Notes: generated by a model not told the origin, from the letters alone. Shown: positions 15,549-27,621, numbered from the stretch's first letter. The stretch: DNA of 64,000 bases from Nitrospirota bacterium (GCA_016208965.1 JACQXB010000023.1:31474-95473); one strand, 5' to 3'. A program made the numbers and translations.

Positions 15549-15793
15549 TAATGCAAACGCATTAAGTAAAGTATGAACCATAACGGTTCATACTAAAGTT
15601 ACAAAAGTAAAATGAATACAATTAAAAAATCCCCCTTCATCCCCCTTTTACAAAGGTATGAACCAGAGCGGTTCATACCAAAGGGGGAGATTCCTTACGT
15701 TCCCCTCTTTAGCAAAGCCATACTTTGTTCCCCTCTTTGGCAAAGAGGGGTGAGGGGAGATTTTATGTAAACTAATTTAATGCGTTTGTATTA
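15549..15793 (-). repeat. MITE-like composite palindromic element, copy B
   Basis: Inverted copy of the element at 1-239, differing at only a few positions. Here both ends are visible as terminal inverted repeats, AATGCAAACGCATTAA (about 15550-15565) and TTAATGCGTTTGTATT (15777-15792). Inside are two TATGAACC/GGTTCATA hairpins and several C-rich/G-rich palindromes. It fills the spacer between the TPR and ExeA-like genes. Confidence 0.75.
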
Positions 15794-15829
15794 AGTTGCG
15801 TATAACGCGTTACGGCTCACAGAGGCAAT

Positions 15830-16690
15830 ATGGATTGCTTAGAATTTTATAGTTTAAGACAGCAGCCCTTCTCAAACACTGTTGAGACAAAATTTTACTA
15901 CAATAGCCAGCAGCACGCAGAGGCTATGGTACGGCTAAAATACGCAATTGACACCATGAAGGGGCTTGCTGTTGTAGTGGGAGACATTGGCACAGGCAAG
16001 ACAACACTTGCCAGAAAGATGATTGATGAGCTTGATGAAACAAAATATGAGTCAGCCCTGCTTGTTGTAATTCACTCATCTATTACAACAGAATGGCTTA
16101 TGAGAAAGATTGCCATACAGATCGGGGTACAAAATCCTGCAAGCATAAAATCAGAGCTGTTGGGGCAGGTTTATGAGAGATTAACCGAAGTCTATGAGGC
16201 AGGACTAAAGCCTGTTATCCTTATAGACGAAGTACAGATGCTTCAGTCACGCGAGATTATGGAAGAATTCAGAGGGCTTCTTAATATGGATGTCCCAGAA
16301 GGGAAGCTTGTGACTTTTGTGTTTTTTGGTCTTCCAGAGTTGGATGAGGTTCTATCTCTGGATGAACCCCTCAGACAGCGTATTGCTGTCAAATGCAGGT
16401 TAAAGGCATATACTGAAGATATAACAAGCGATTATATAAGACACAGACTTAAGGTTGCAGGATGTGACCATAACGTCTTTACAGAAGAGGCTATCAAAGC
16501 CATTTATCTTTACTCTAATGGAGTTCCACGACTGATAAATACAGTTTGCGACAATGCCCTTCTTGAAGGATACATTCTTAAGAAAAAAGAGATCGACAGG
16601 GGCATCATTGAATCCGTTGCTGTCAGCCTTGGACTAAAAATAGAACCAACTCCAAAAGTTCATAAAGAACCGCACGCAGGGATATTGTAG
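15830..16690 (+). CDS. ExeA/MshM-type AAA ATPase
   Basis: 286 residues. Opens with the family hallmark LEFYSLRQQPFSNTVETKFY, then Walker A GDIGTGKTTLARKM (about 52-65), Walker B PVILIDEVQMLQSREIMEEF, sensor FVFFGLPELDE and the C-terminal lid LYSNGVPRLINTVCDNALLE. ExeA-like ATPases serve type II secretion or MSHA pilus assembly, and a related form is TniB. No peptidoglycan-binding domain follows, so this is the ATPase-only form. Its last 35 bp are duplicated 68 bp downstream. Confidence 0.85.
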   Translation: MDCLEFYSLRQQPFSNTVETKFYYNSQQHAEAMVRLKYAIDTMKGLAVVVGDIGTGKTTLARKMIDELDETKYESALLVVIHSSITTEWLMRKIAIQIGVQNPASIKSELLGQVYERLTEVYEAGLKPVILIDEVQMLQSREIMEEFRGLLNMDVPEGKLVTFVFFGLPELDEVLSLDEPLRQRIAVKCRLKAYTEDITSDYIRHRLKVAGCDHNVFTEEAIKAIYLYSNGVPRLINTVCDNALLEGYILKKKEIDRGIIESVAVSLGLKIEPTPKVHKEPHAGIL

Positions 16691-16743
16691 TTTCAGGCAA
16701 ATATGCTAAAAATAGAACTAACTCCAAAAGTTCATAAAGAACT
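16638..16743 (+). repeat. short tandem duplication of the ExeA-like gene 3' end
   Basis: AAATAGAACCAACTCCAAAA with GTTCATAAAGAAC near 16639-16672 recurs with one mismatch near 16708-16741. The gene stop (TAG at 16688-16690) lies between the copies, so the duplication either truncated an original longer tail or extended the 3' spacer. Confidence 0.7.
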
Positions 16744-16751
16744 ACTATAAC

Positions 16752-17513
16752 TCATATATTTTCTTTGAAATCATTTTCCTCAAGTAATGGATTAACAAAG
16801 AGTTTTTCAATCTTTATTGAAAACCTGTAGTTGCCTGCCTCAACCTTCAAGTTAGACGAATACCAGAAGTCTCCGGCTTTCTTTGGCTCTTCATAGAGAA
16901 TATATATCTTTTTATCTCTAACTATAAGCTCCTGGCTTTTTGGTAAAAGCGTTAGATTATCAAGATGTATCTCTCTATTCTCTGCCCTTATAATGTACTC
17001 CCTTTCATCTTTGTACATAACAGAATTTTCAAGACCATCCCACCAGAATATAGAAAGATAGAGGTTCCTGCTAAATTCCCTTAAATTAATAACCAGTTTT
17101 TCATTAAGCTTGTTATTACCTTTGCCTGACAGGTTATATACCACCCCGTCTTTTACGAGGAAGTTCCCCACAGGTATACCTAATGTATACAATCTTATGT
17201 GTAGCCAGTTAGGTCTCTTAAGAAGCACAGATGCATCAACATATGTATAAGTGTTGTTGTCCTTCTCCGTAGCTACGGCTACAATTACCTTCAATGTCTC
17301 AACATCTTTGCTGGCAATGGCAATAATCTCATCAAGTGTAAGGTCTATGTCTTTGTATAGAGATGGGGGTGCGACCTTAGGTGCACAACCTACATAAAAA
17401 GTGAGAAGTAAGAAGTAAGAAGTAATCCCGATTAATCGGGACCACTTCCCACTTCCTACTTCCCAGTTATTCAAGATACTAAAAAAATAGTATCTCAAGT
17501 GCCTCATGGACAT
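16752..17513 (-). CDS. outer-membrane lipoprotein, LolA/LolB-like fold
   Basis: 253 residues. After the putative lipid-carrying cysteine in FYVGCAPK (about 43) come family-like strands: LTLDEIIAIASKDVETLKVI, VDASVLLKRPNWLHIRLYTL, GIPVGNFLVKDGVVYNLSGK, and NREIHLDNLTLLPKSQELIV. The domain resembles DUF4292/LolB lipoprotein carriers. Its start lies within the end of radA (35-bp overlap). Oddly, residues about 17-38 are encoded by a tandem GAAGTAA-type repeat (17400-17465), so part of the signal peptide is repeat-derived. The start (17513, or ATG at 17507) is uncertain. Confidence 0.65.
   Translation of the reverse strand: MSMRHLRYYFFSILNNWEVGSGKWSRLIGITSYFLLLTFYVGCAPKVAPPSLYKDIDLTLDEIIAIASKDVETLKVIVAVATEKDNNTYTYVDASVLLKRPNWLHIRLYTLGIPVGNFLVKDGVVYNLSGKGNNKLNEKLVINLREFSRNLYLSIFWWDGLENSVMYKDEREYIIRAENREIHLDNLTLLPKSQELIVRDKKIYILYEEPKKAGDFWYSSNLKVEAGNYRFSIKIEKLFVNPLLEENDFKENI
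17400..17465. repeat. GAAGTAA heptamer repeat inside a signal-peptide region
   Basis: GTGAGAAGTAAGAAGTAAGA continues as repeats of the heptamer, then a TCCCGATTAATCGGGA palindrome, then the complementary-type words CTTCCCACTTCCTACTTCCC. The whole forms a large hairpin, in frame within the lipoprotein gene. Confidence 0.75.
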
Positions 17514-18819
17514 TCTTCGCCCCTATAATCTCAATGTTTAATCCCTTAATGTTATTGGCATTGCCAGCAGGTATAACACCTCTTTTAAAACCTAACTTCA
17601 TGGCCTCTTTAATCCTTACCTCTGCCTGGCTTATCGCCCTTATCTCTCCAGAAAGTCCAACCTCTCCAAAAACAAATGTATTAGGCTCTACAGCCATATT
17701 TTTAAAAGAAGATGCAATAGCAGTAACAACTGCCATATCCACAGACGGTTCATCTATTCTTAATCCACCAACAACATTGACAAATACATCCATACTGCCA
17801 AGGTGCATGCCGATACGTTTTTCAAGAACAGCAACAAGAAGATTAACTCTCTGATAATCAACACCGAGCGCTGTCCTCCTTGGAAGCCCGAACCCTGATG
17901 TAGATGTCAGTGCCTGGAGCTCAACCAGCAATGGCCTTGTGCCTTCAAGACTTGCTGTAACTACTGAGCCGGGGACATTAAGCGGTCTTTCAGAGAGGAA
18001 AAGTTCAGATGGATTCTCTACTTCTTTAAGCCCTGATTCGCTCATCTCAAATACACCAATCTCATTCGTAGAGCCAAATCTATTTTTTACTGCCCTGAGG
18101 ATCCTGAAAGGTCCTCCCTTATCTCCTTCAAAATAAAGGACTGTGTCAACGATATGTTCAAGGACCCGCGGACCTGCGATAGCGCCTTCTTTGGTAACAT
18201 GCCCTATTATAAAAATAGGTATGTGATGCTTTTTAGCGAAAAACATAAGTTTTGTTGCACACTCCCTTATCTGACTTACAGAGCCTGGAGCTGACAGAAG
18301 GTCTGAGGAGAATGTTGTCTGGATGGAGTCAACGACAACTGCATTTGGTTCAATTTCCTCTGCCACAGAGATTATACCTTCAAGCAATGTTTCAGGCAGT
18401 AAAACCACATTGGAAGATTTGAACGTTAACCTGTCCGCCCTGAGCTTTATTTGTTCAGGAGATTCTTCCCCTGATACATACAGTGTTTTGCCTAACTTTG
18501 TTAGTCCCCGAATCGCCTGAAGCAAAAGGGTTGATTTCCCTATGCCTGGGTCCCCGCCTATAAGCACAATAGATCCCGGCACAACGCCTCCACCTAATGC
18601 CCTGTCAAACTCTTTGATTTCAGTAGAGTATCGGATGCCTGTTGAAGAAGAAATCTCAGAAAGGATAACAGGGGTAGCTGTCTCGGCCTTTCTGAGTTTG
18701 GTAATATTTTTTTCTTCTACAAAACTGTTCCATGCACCACAGTCAGGACACTTTCCGAGCCACTTAGGAGATGAATAGCCACAACTCTGACATTGATAGA
18801 AGATCTTGGGACGCGGCAT
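17479..18819 (-). CDS. radA: DNA repair protein RadA
   Basis: 446 residues. An N-terminal zinc finger (C10, C13, C24, C27), then the RecA-like core with Walker A GDPGIGKST (89-97), the RadA-specific KNRFG motif (in RAVKNRFGSTNEIG), and the C-terminal Lon-like domain (GGLRIDEPSVDMAVVTAIAS). RadA drives branch migration in recombinational repair. It starts one base from the end of gyrA on the same strand, so it is probably co-transcribed. Confidence 0.96.
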   Translation of the reverse strand: MPRPKIFYQCQSCGYSSPKWLGKCPDCGAWNSFVEEKNITKLRKAETATPVILSEISSSTGIRYSTEIKEFDRALGGGVVPGSIVLIGGDPGIGKSTLLLQAIRGLTKLGKTLYVSGEESPEQIKLRADRLTFKSSNVVLLPETLLEGIISVAEEIEPNAVVVDSIQTTFSSDLLSAPGSVSQIRECATKLMFFAKKHHIPIFIIGHVTKEGAIAGPRVLEHIVDTVLYFEGDKGGPFRILRAVKNRFGSTNEIGVFEMSESGLKEVENPSELFLSERPLNVPGSVVTASLEGTRPLLVELQALTSTSGFGLPRRTALGVDYQRVNLLVAVLEKRIGMHLGSMDVFVNVVGGLRIDEPSVDMAVVTAIASSFKNMAVEPNTFVFGEVGLSGEIRAISQAEVRIKEAMKLGFKRGVIPAGNANNIKGLNIEIIGAKNVHEALEILFF

Positions 18820-21242
18820 CAGTTCTCTTCTTCTTTTTCGCTCTCAGGTACCCTGGCAACACTTACAACCTTATCATCTTTTCCGAGGTCTATGAGTCTC
18901 ACACCCTGCGTATTCCTGCCAATTGTGGAAATATTTGACGCCTTAAGCCTGATGATCTTCCCGCTGCTTGCAATAATCATTATCTCATCCTCAGTAGTAA
19001 CCTGCAGTACGCCTACCACTTTTCCGTTCCTTGGTGTCACCTTTATAGTGATTACCCCTTTGCCGGCCCTGCTCTGGACACGATATTTATCTAAGGGTGT
19101 CCTCTTGCCGTAGCCATTTTCTGTCACTGTAAGCAATGTTGCCTTTTCATCTAAAACATCTGCTGATACTACTTTATCTTTAGGCTGAAGCCTTATACCT
19201 CTTACCCCATGCGCAACCCTGCCTATCTCTCTTACATTTTCTTCCTTGAATCTTATTGATAAACCTTCTCTGGTGCTAAGGACAATATCTTGTTTACCGT
19301 CTGTTATTCTTACGCCGATTAATTCATCGTCAGGGTCAAGATTTATTGCATTTATCCCCTTGGTCCGTGGGTTGCTATAAGCGCTAAGCGCTGTCTTTTT
19401 TACAACCCCTTTCTCAGTTGCCATGAATAAATAAAGCCCTTCTTTGAATTCCTTTACAGGAAGGACTGTTGTTATGTTCTCACCTTCTACCAACTGAAGA
19501 AGGTTTACAATTGCCTTGCCCTTTGCAGCCCTGCCTGCCTCTGGTATCTGATACACCTTAAGCCAGTAAAGTCTTCCTTTATTTGTGAAGAAAAGAAGGT
19601 AGTCATGCGTAGAGGCAGTAAAGAGCTGTTCAACAAAATCTTCTTCTCTTGTCTCCATTCCGATAAGTCCCTTCCCACCCCTTCGCTGGCTTTTGTAAAG
19701 GCTGAGCGGATTACGTTTTATATAACCCTGATGAGAAATGGTGATAACCATCTCTTCCTCTGTTATGAGGTCTTCTATGGTTATCTCCTTTGCCTCTCCT
19801 GTTATCTCTGTCCTTCTTGGGTCAGCATAATTCTTTTTTATCTCAACCGATTCTTCTTTTATTATGTTATTTACCAATGCATCGCTTGCAAGGATTGCCT
19901 TTAACCTCTCAATATCTTTAAGTGTATCCTTATAATCCCTTATAATCTTTTCCCTCTCAAGCCCGGTGAGCCTCTGCAGTTTCATATCAAGGATTGCCTG
20001 TGCCTGAACCTTTGTCAGTGGGAATTTTTTGATTAACCCCTCAAGCGCCTCCTCAGGACTCTTTGATTTTCTTATGAGACTTATAACCTCATCAAGATGG
20101 TCAAGGGCAATCTTTAATCCTTCAAGTATGTGAGCCTTTTCCTCTGCCTTTCTTAATTCAAATCTTGTCTTCCTTGCTATAACATCCCGCCTGTGCGCAA
20201 GGAAATACGAAAGAATTCTTTTAATGTCTAAAACCTTTGGCTGGCTATTCACAATTGTAAGCATTATTATGCCAAAAGTGGACTCCATTGCAGTGTGCTT
20301 GTAAAGCTGATTAAGCACCACCTGTGCCAGCTCTCCGCGCTTAAGCTCTACAACAACCCTTATACCTTCCCTATCAGATTCATCTCTGATGTCTGATATG
20401 CCTTCAATCTTTTTCTCGCGCACAAGCTCTGCAATCTTCTCTATAAGCCTTGCCTTATTTACCTGATACGGAAGCTCTGTGACTATTATGCTTTCACTTT
20501 TCCCCTCCTGCTCAATCTCTGCCTTTGCCCTGATTTTGATAAGCCCTCTGCCTGTAGTATATGCATCAACAATGCCCTGTCTTCCGTGAATGATTCCGCC
20601 TGTTGGGAAGTCAGGTCCTTTAATTACCTTCAAGAGCTTCTCAACCGCTGTATCAGGATTGTCTATCATCAATAAAAGTCCGTCAATAATTTCTCCAAGA
20701 TTATGAGGCGGTATATTAGTAGCCATTCCAACTGCAATGCCTGATGAGCCGTTAATTATAAGGTTTGGAATCTTTGACGGCAGTACCACAGGCTCTTCTG
20801 TGGTCTCATCAAAGTTTGTCACAAAGTCAACGGTTTCCTTGTCTATGTCTGCAAGTATCTCCTCTGCAATTTTCATAAGGCGCGCCTCTGTATACCTGTA
20901 AGCCGCTGGCGGGTCGCCGTCTATGGAGCCAAAGTTTCCCTGTCCGTCAATAAGTGGATAGCGCATATTAAAGTCCTGAGCAAGCCTTACAAGCGTATCA
21001 TAAACAGCAGAATCGCCATGCGGGTGGTACTTCTTAAGCACCTCTCCGACAACGCCTGCACACTTTGAATATCTCTTTCCCGGCAGAAGCCCTTCTCTAA
21101 GCATTGCATAAAGGATTCTTCTCTGCACAGGCTTAAGCCCGTCTCTTACCTCAGGAAGCGCCCTTCCAATAATTACGCTCATTGCGTAATCAAGGTAGCT
21201 GACCTTCATCTCTTCTTCAATGTTTATCATTAAGTTAGACAT
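18819..21242 (-). CDS. gyrA: DNA gyrase subunit A
   Basis: 807 residues. The catalytic tyrosine is Y117 in [10 protein letters not shown]. The quinolone-determining segment reads [10 protein letters not shown] with the ancestral serine at 78. The GyrA box QRRGGKG separates it from ParC. The C-terminal pinwheel repeats are complete to [14 protein letters not shown]. Forms the A2B2 gyrase with GyrB, encoded 200 bp upstream behind a spacer full of octamer repeats. Confidence 0.97.
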   Translation of the reverse strand: MSNLMINIEEEMKVSYLDYAMSVIIGRALPEVRDGLKPVQRRILYAMLREGLLPGKRYSKCAGVVGEVLKKYHPHGDSAVYDTLVRLAQDFNMRYPLIDGQGNFGSIDGDPPAAYRYTEARLMKIAEEILADIDKETVDFVTNFDETTEEPVVLPSKIPNLIINGSSGIAVGMATNIPPHNLGEIIDGLLLMIDNPDTAVEKLLKVIKGPDFPTGGIIHGRQGIVDAYTTGRGLIKIRAKAEIEQEGKSESIIVTELPYQVNKARLIEKIAELVREKKIEGISDIRDESDREGIRVVVELKRGELAQVVLNQLYKHTAMESTFGIIMLTIVNSQPKVLDIKRILSYFLAHRRDVIARKTRFELRKAEEKAHILEGLKIALDHLDEVISLIRKSKSPEEALEGLIKKFPLTKVQAQAILDMKLQRLTGLEREKIIRDYKDTLKDIERLKAILASDALVNNIIKEESVEIKKNYADPRRTEITGEAKEITIEDLITEEEMVITISHQGYIKRNPLSLYKSQRRGGKGLIGMETREEDFVEQLFTASTHDYLLFFTNKGRLYWLKVYQIPEAGRAAKGKAIVNLLQLVEGENITTVLPVKEFKEGLYLFMATEKGVVKKTALSAYSNPRTKGINAINLDPDDELIGVRITDGKQDIVLSTREGLSIRFKEENVREIGRVAHGVRGIRLQPKDKVVSADVLDEKATLLTVTENGYGKRTPLDKYRVQSRAGKGVITIKVTPRNGKVVGVLQVTTEDEIMIIASSGKIIRLKASNISTIGRNTQGVRLIDLGKDDKVVSVARVPESEKEEEN

Positions 21243-21442
21243 TTATTCTCCTTTTGATGCACGATGCACGATACAGGATGCACGATTCACGCTGACACTT
21301 AGACACTCTGATGCTTTGACACTCTGATATGATATGTCTCTAAATTATTACATAAGTGTCAAAGGGTCAAAGTATCAAAGTATCAAAGACTCTGACACTG
21401 TGTCCTGTATCATGCATCTTGAATCTTGTATCAATTTACTTT
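21243..21442. repeat. octamer/heptamer repeat spacer between gyrB and gyrA
   Basis: Words such as GATGCACGATGCACGAT, CTTTGACACTCTGA, AAAGTATCAAAGTATCAAAG and CTTGAATCTTGTATC fill the spacer. Two opposed word blocks (GACACTTTGA-type and TCAAAGTGTC-type) make a long imperfect hairpin. There is no ORF. Confidence 0.7.
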
Positions 21443-23845
<2,403 letters not shown>

Positions 23846-23864
23846 TTATCTCCTCTCTCTAAAG

Positions 23865-23938
23865 GCAGTGAATAATAGCTATTAGCTATTAGCTATTAGC
23901 TTTTAGTTTTTAGCTTATCGCTTATTAGCTTACAGCTT
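23865..23938. repeat. TAGCTAT heptamer repeat between dnaN and gyrB
   Basis: TAGCTATTAGCTATTAGC and variants fill most of the 95-bp spacer. The same TTAGCTNTTAGC family occurs at 40383-40410, 40480-40508, 40769-40842 and 50629-50660. Confidence 0.7.
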
Positions 23939-23940
23939 TT

Positions 23941-25047
23941 TCATATCCTCATTGGCATAATAACGCATGTATAATCTTTCCCTTCTACTTCACGTAAAAT
24001 GGCAGGACTAAGTGGATCTTGAAGATCCATCCTAATAGAGTCACCATCTACAGACCTCAATATATCCATTAAGTAACGGGCATTAAAACCAGTTGATATA
24101 GACTCCCCTTTATACTGTATATCCATTTCCTCCCTTGCCTCTCCAATGTCAGGATTTATAGAAATCAGAATTAACCTGTTAGTTTCTATGTCAAGCCTCA
24201 CTGCGTTAGTCCCTTCCCTGCTCATTATGGAAGTCCTTTTTAACGCCCTCAAAAAACCGTGCCTATCTATAGTTGCCTTCTTTTCGTTGCCTTGAGGGAT
24301 AACCTGCTCATAATTTGGATAAGTCCCCTCTATAAGTCGTGAGGTGAGGGCAACATCCTCAATGGTAAAATAGACATGATTCTTATCAAGCCCTACCTCA
24401 ATACTTGTAACTTTTTCTTCAAGGAGTTTAATTAGTTCTACAGCAGATTTCTTGGGTAATATGAGCTTTTTCTCCTCTGAGAGATTCCCTTCTATCTCTT
24501 TGGTAATAAGTGAGAGTCTGTGTCCATCTGTACCAACAAACCTTAACTCAACAACCTTTTTCTTTGGAATAAAGTGCAGAAGAATCCCGTTTAAGGTATA
24601 TCTGGGGTCATTATCACCAGTAGCATAAATAGTTTTCTCAATCATGGTCTTTAATACATCTGAATTCATATTCAATACATCTATGCGACTTATTTCTGGT
24701 AAGGCAGGGTATTCTTCTTCTGGCAGCCCCATTAATTTAAATGTGCTTTTCCCTGAGGAAACCTTTATCCAGTTGTTCTCCTGTGACTCTAACAGTATAT
24801 CATCCTCTACCTCCTTGGCTATCTCAAATAGCTTTCTTGCAGGTATGCAGAGACTACCTTTCTCAATAACATCTGCCTTGAATGTCCCCTTAATTACAAT
24901 ATCAAGATCAGTAGCCACAATTGATGCGGTCTTATCGGCCTTCAATAAAAAGTGGCAAAGTATTGGCATGGTGGTCTTCTTTTCAACAACACCTTGAATC
25001 CTCTGCAGCGCACTTTGTATTTCTTCCCTTTCTATCTTTAGCTTCAT
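23941..25047 (-). CDS. dnaN: DNA polymerase III sliding clamp (beta subunit)
   Basis: 368 residues in three similar domains. Typical segments: KKTTMPILCHFLLKADKTAS, PEEEYPALPEI, TLNGILLHF, GTDGHRLSLI, SRLIEGTYPNYEQVIP, FNARYLMDILRSVDGDSIRM and the C-terminal YTCVIMPMRI. Forms the ring that tethers polymerase to DNA. Lies 38 bp after dnaA. Confidence 0.96.
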   Translation of the reverse strand: MKLKIEREEIQSALQRIQGVVEKKTTMPILCHFLLKADKTASIVATDLDIVIKGTFKADVIEKGSLCIPARKLFEIAKEVEDDILLESQENNWIKVSSGKSTFKLMGLPEEEYPALPEISRIDVLNMNSDVLKTMIEKTIYATGDNDPRYTLNGILLHFIPKKKVVELRFVGTDGHRLSLITKEIEGNLSEEKKLILPKKSAVELIKLLEEKVTSIEVGLDKNHVYFTIEDVALTSRLIEGTYPNYEQVIPQGNEKKATIDRHGFLRALKRTSIMSREGTNAVRLDIETNRLILISINPDIGEAREEMDIQYKGESISTGFNARYLMDILRSVDGDSIRMDLQDPLSPAILREVEGKDYTCVIMPMRI

Positions 25048-25085
25048 AATATCCCCCTTTAATTGTTTCTATTTATTTATAGTTT

Positions 25086-26432
25086 TTAATCCTTAATTTT
25101 GTTTATTAAATAATCAAGCTTTCTACTGAAATCCCCATCAGTGCTTCTCCGCTTTTCAACCTGCTTGCAGGCATGTATAACAGTTGAATGGTCTTTACCA
25201 CCGAAGCCTTTGCCTATCTCAGAAAGAGAGGTATCTGTAAGAGCCTTGCACAGATACATAGCAACCTGCCTTGGAAAGACAATGTCCCTGCTTCTTTTCC
25301 TCGCCTTTATATCGTGTGGTTTTAGTCCATAGTATTCACATACAGTCTTTTGTACAAACTCCACAGTTAGAGCCTTCTTCTCTTCGTACATCATATCGTT
25401 GAGAACCTCTTTAGCCATTTCAGTAGTTATAGGACTGCCTGAAATTGAAGAGTAAGCGCCAAGTCTTATCATACATGACTCTAATTCCCTGATATTTGAC
25501 TTTACCTTGTCTGCTAACAAATATATCACATCCTCTGGGAGTTTAATACCTTCCATTTCAGACTTCTTCCCTAATATCGCTACCTTTGTTTCAACATCAG
25601 GCGCCTGAATATCTGCAATAAGTCCCATACCAAATCTTGACCTCAAACGTTCAGTGATGGGAGATATATCTTTTGGGGGTCTATCACTTGAAAAGACAAT
25701 CTGTTTATGTGAATCATAAAGGGCATTAAATGTATGGAACAGCTCATCCTGTGTGCCGGTTTTCCCGGCGATGAACTGTATGTCATCTATAAGCAGAACA
25801 TCAAGATCTCTATATTTTCCCTTAAATTCGTTCATTTTGTCATTCCTCATAGAATAAACAAATTCATTAAGGAATTGCTCGACAGAGGCATATAAAAGCT
25901 TGATGCCCGGTACCTTATCTATTACTAAATCTATTACTAAATTCCCTATTGCATTCATTAAATGGGTCTTCCCGAGCCCCACCCCACCATAAATAAATAG
26001 TGGATTATAAGACTTACCAGGGGAATTAGCAACCGCCATTGCAGCAGCGCGGGCAAATTGATTGCAATGACCTTCCACAAAACTGTCAAATGTATACTTT
26101 GGGTTAAGGAAAATACCCTTGCTTGCAAGCCTTGCCTTTCGGTTCTCTAACTTTGCCTCAACCTTTCTCAGGGTGGCATCCTGTTGTTTATCTGAAATCT
26201 TAAATTTAATTGACACCTGCCTCTTAATGATCTTCTCTATCACCTCGTTAATTAACCCTATGTAATGGTCCTCAATCCACTCTTTGAAAAACCTGTTTGG
26301 TGTCTCAATCGTGAGTTGTTGGTCTTGAAGTTGTATTAATTTAAGAGGTTTAAACCAGAGTTCAAATGTCTGGTTATCAATCTTCTCCTGGATAGCATCA
26401 ATGGCTTTCCCCCAGATATCATCTAAATCCAT
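25086..26432 (-). CDS. dnaA: chromosomal replication initiator DnaA
   Basis: 448 residues. Domain I (IWGKAIDAIQEKIDNQTFEL), the AAA+ core beginning YTFDSFVEGHCNQFARAAAM, Walker A GGVGLGKTHL, Walker B LLIDDIQFIAGK, sensor FSSDRPPKDI, and the domain IV signature GGKDHSTVIHACKQV that reads DnaA boxes. It heads the dnaA-dnaN-gyrB-gyrA set. Confidence 0.97.
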   Translation of the reverse strand: MDLDDIWGKAIDAIQEKIDNQTFELWFKPLKLIQLQDQQLTIETPNRFFKEWIEDHYIGLINEVIEKIIKRQVSIKFKISDKQQDATLRKVEAKLENRKARLASKGIFLNPKYTFDSFVEGHCNQFARAAAMAVANSPGKSYNPLFIYGGVGLGKTHLMNAIGNLVIDLVIDKVPGIKLLYASVEQFLNEFVYSMRNDKMNEFKGKYRDLDVLLIDDIQFIAGKTGTQDELFHTFNALYDSHKQIVFSSDRPPKDISPITERLRSRFGMGLIADIQAPDVETKVAILGKKSEMEGIKLPEDVIYLLADKVKSNIRELESCMIRLGAYSSISGSPITTEMAKEVLNDMMYEEKKALTVEFVQKTVCEYYGLKPHDIKARKRSRDIVFPRQVAMYLCKALTDTSLSEIGKGFGGKDHSTVIHACKQVEKRRSTDGDFSRKLDYLINKIKD

Positions 26433-26731
26433 ATCTACAATCCCCCTGGAATCAACCCTTACCCAAAAATTACCTTGTGATATACACCTGTTAATTTGGG
26501 TTATCTAAGTTATAAACATAATGCTAACACATTGTTGATAACTTTATAGCAGGCGAAATAGTTTTTTTATTTTAAGGATAACTAACACCCTAAGCAGAAG
26601 AAATGAATTAACCTTCAACCCCAAACTTCTTGCTTAGTTAAGATATCATACCTTAGCTTATTCAGTATAAGCAAGATATTTTCCATAAAATTTGCTAATA
26701 GAAAACCGCCCTTTTTTGTGTCTCTTGACAT
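26433..26731. other. probable origin region (oriC) upstream of dnaA
   Basis: A 300-bp AT-rich spacer between divergent dnaA and the TrmB gene. One near-match to a DnaA box, TGTTGATAA (26533-26541; consensus TGTGGATAA), and AT-rich tracts (GTTTTTTTATTTTAAGG) are visible. I find no cluster of perfect boxes, so the call rests mainly on gene order. Confidence 0.4.
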
Positions 26732-26734
26732 TTG

Positions 26735-26754
26735 TTAACCACTATGGTAGTTAA
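26735..26754 (+). promoter_or_regulatory. candidate autoregulatory operator dyad
   Basis: TTAACCACTATGGTAGTTAA is a 20-bp dyad with eight of ten pairs matching, immediately before the TrmB-like ATG at 26759. Dyads of this size suit a dimeric winged-helix repressor. Confidence 0.35.
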
Positions 26755-26758
26755 TAAT

Positions 26759-27547
26759 ATGATTAAAGACAATGTTATCTCAAGGTTAATGCAACTTGGG
26801 CTTTCAGAATATGAAGCGAGGGCATATATATCCCTACTAAAAGAAAGCCCCGCAAGTGCCTATGAAATCGCAAAAAACTCAGGTATCCCTACCTCAAAGA
26901 TATACGAAGTCATCAAGAAATTGCAGTCAAGAAAAATGGTGCAGTCTATCCATGGTGATCGGTCAAGGATTTTTATCCCGCAATCCCCTGATGAGTTTGC
27001 CAGTACCATCAGACTTGCAATGGAAGATAGTCTTGGGGCTATAAAAGAGGAGCTTAAGGAATTTAAGACAGATATAGAGACAGACTATACCTGGAGTATA
27101 AGGGATTATGATGGTCTTATACTTAAAGCAAAGAGAATAATTGATACCGCGGAAAGTACCATCCTATTATCCATATGGCCCCAAGAAATGGAGTTGTTAT
27201 TGAATATGCTTACTACTGCAGAGGCTCGAGGGGTAAAGGTGATTGTAGTACACTATGGGGCAACTAATATAAAAATAGGACGGATCTTCAAACACCCGGT
27301 AGAAGATACAATTTATGCTCAAGGTGATATAAGAGGCTTTGCAATTACTGTTGATTCAAAAGAGGCACTTATATGCAACATCAGCAGAAAAAAGATAGAA
27401 GCGATATGGAGCATGAATAGCGGGTTTGTTATAATGGTAGAGGAGTATATTAGACATGATATTTATTTAGTAAAAGTTATCACACGTTTTGCCCCGTTGC
27501 TTAAAGAAAAATTCGGGGATAGATATGAAGGGCTCCGGGATATTTAG
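26759..27547 (+). CDS. TrmB-family transcriptional regulator
   Basis: 262 residues from ATG 26759, preferred over TTG 26732 and ATG 26744 because MIKDNVISRLMQLGLSEYEA is the canonical TrmB opening and the earlier starts lie in a palindromic operator-like sequence. Winged helix: YEIAKNSGIPTSKIYEVIKK, LQSRKMVQSIHGDRSRIFIP. The C-terminal domain (AESTILLSIWPQEMELLLNM) is the TrmB effector fold related to phospholipase D. TrmB regulators are commonest in archaea but also occur in anaerobic bacteria. The ligand is unknown; bioA follows on the same strand. Confidence 0.8.
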   Translation: MIKDNVISRLMQLGLSEYEARAYISLLKESPASAYEIAKNSGIPTSKIYEVIKKLQSRKMVQSIHGDRSRIFIPQSPDEFASTIRLAMEDSLGAIKEELKEFKTDIETDYTWSIRDYDGLILKAKRIIDTAESTILLSIWPQEMELLLNMLTTAEARGVKVIVVHYGATNIKIGRIFKHPVEDTIYAQGDIRGFAITVDSKEALICNISRKKIEAIWSMNSGFVIMVEEYIRHDIYLVKVITRFAPLLKEKFGDRYEGLRDI

Positions 27548-27580
27548 AACAAAAACTAGTGTAGCGTTTCATAAATAAGC

Positions 27581-27608
27581 TGTCATTCCTGTTTTCACGG
27601 GAATGACA
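27581..27608. repeat. TGTCATTCC hairpin
   Basis: TGTCATTCC (27581-27589) and GGAATGACA (27600-27608) with a 10-base loop, a repeat type widespread in bacterial genomes. It lies between the TrmB-like gene and bioA and may act as a weak terminator. Confidence 0.55.
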
Positions 27609-27621
27609 AAAAATAATAACT

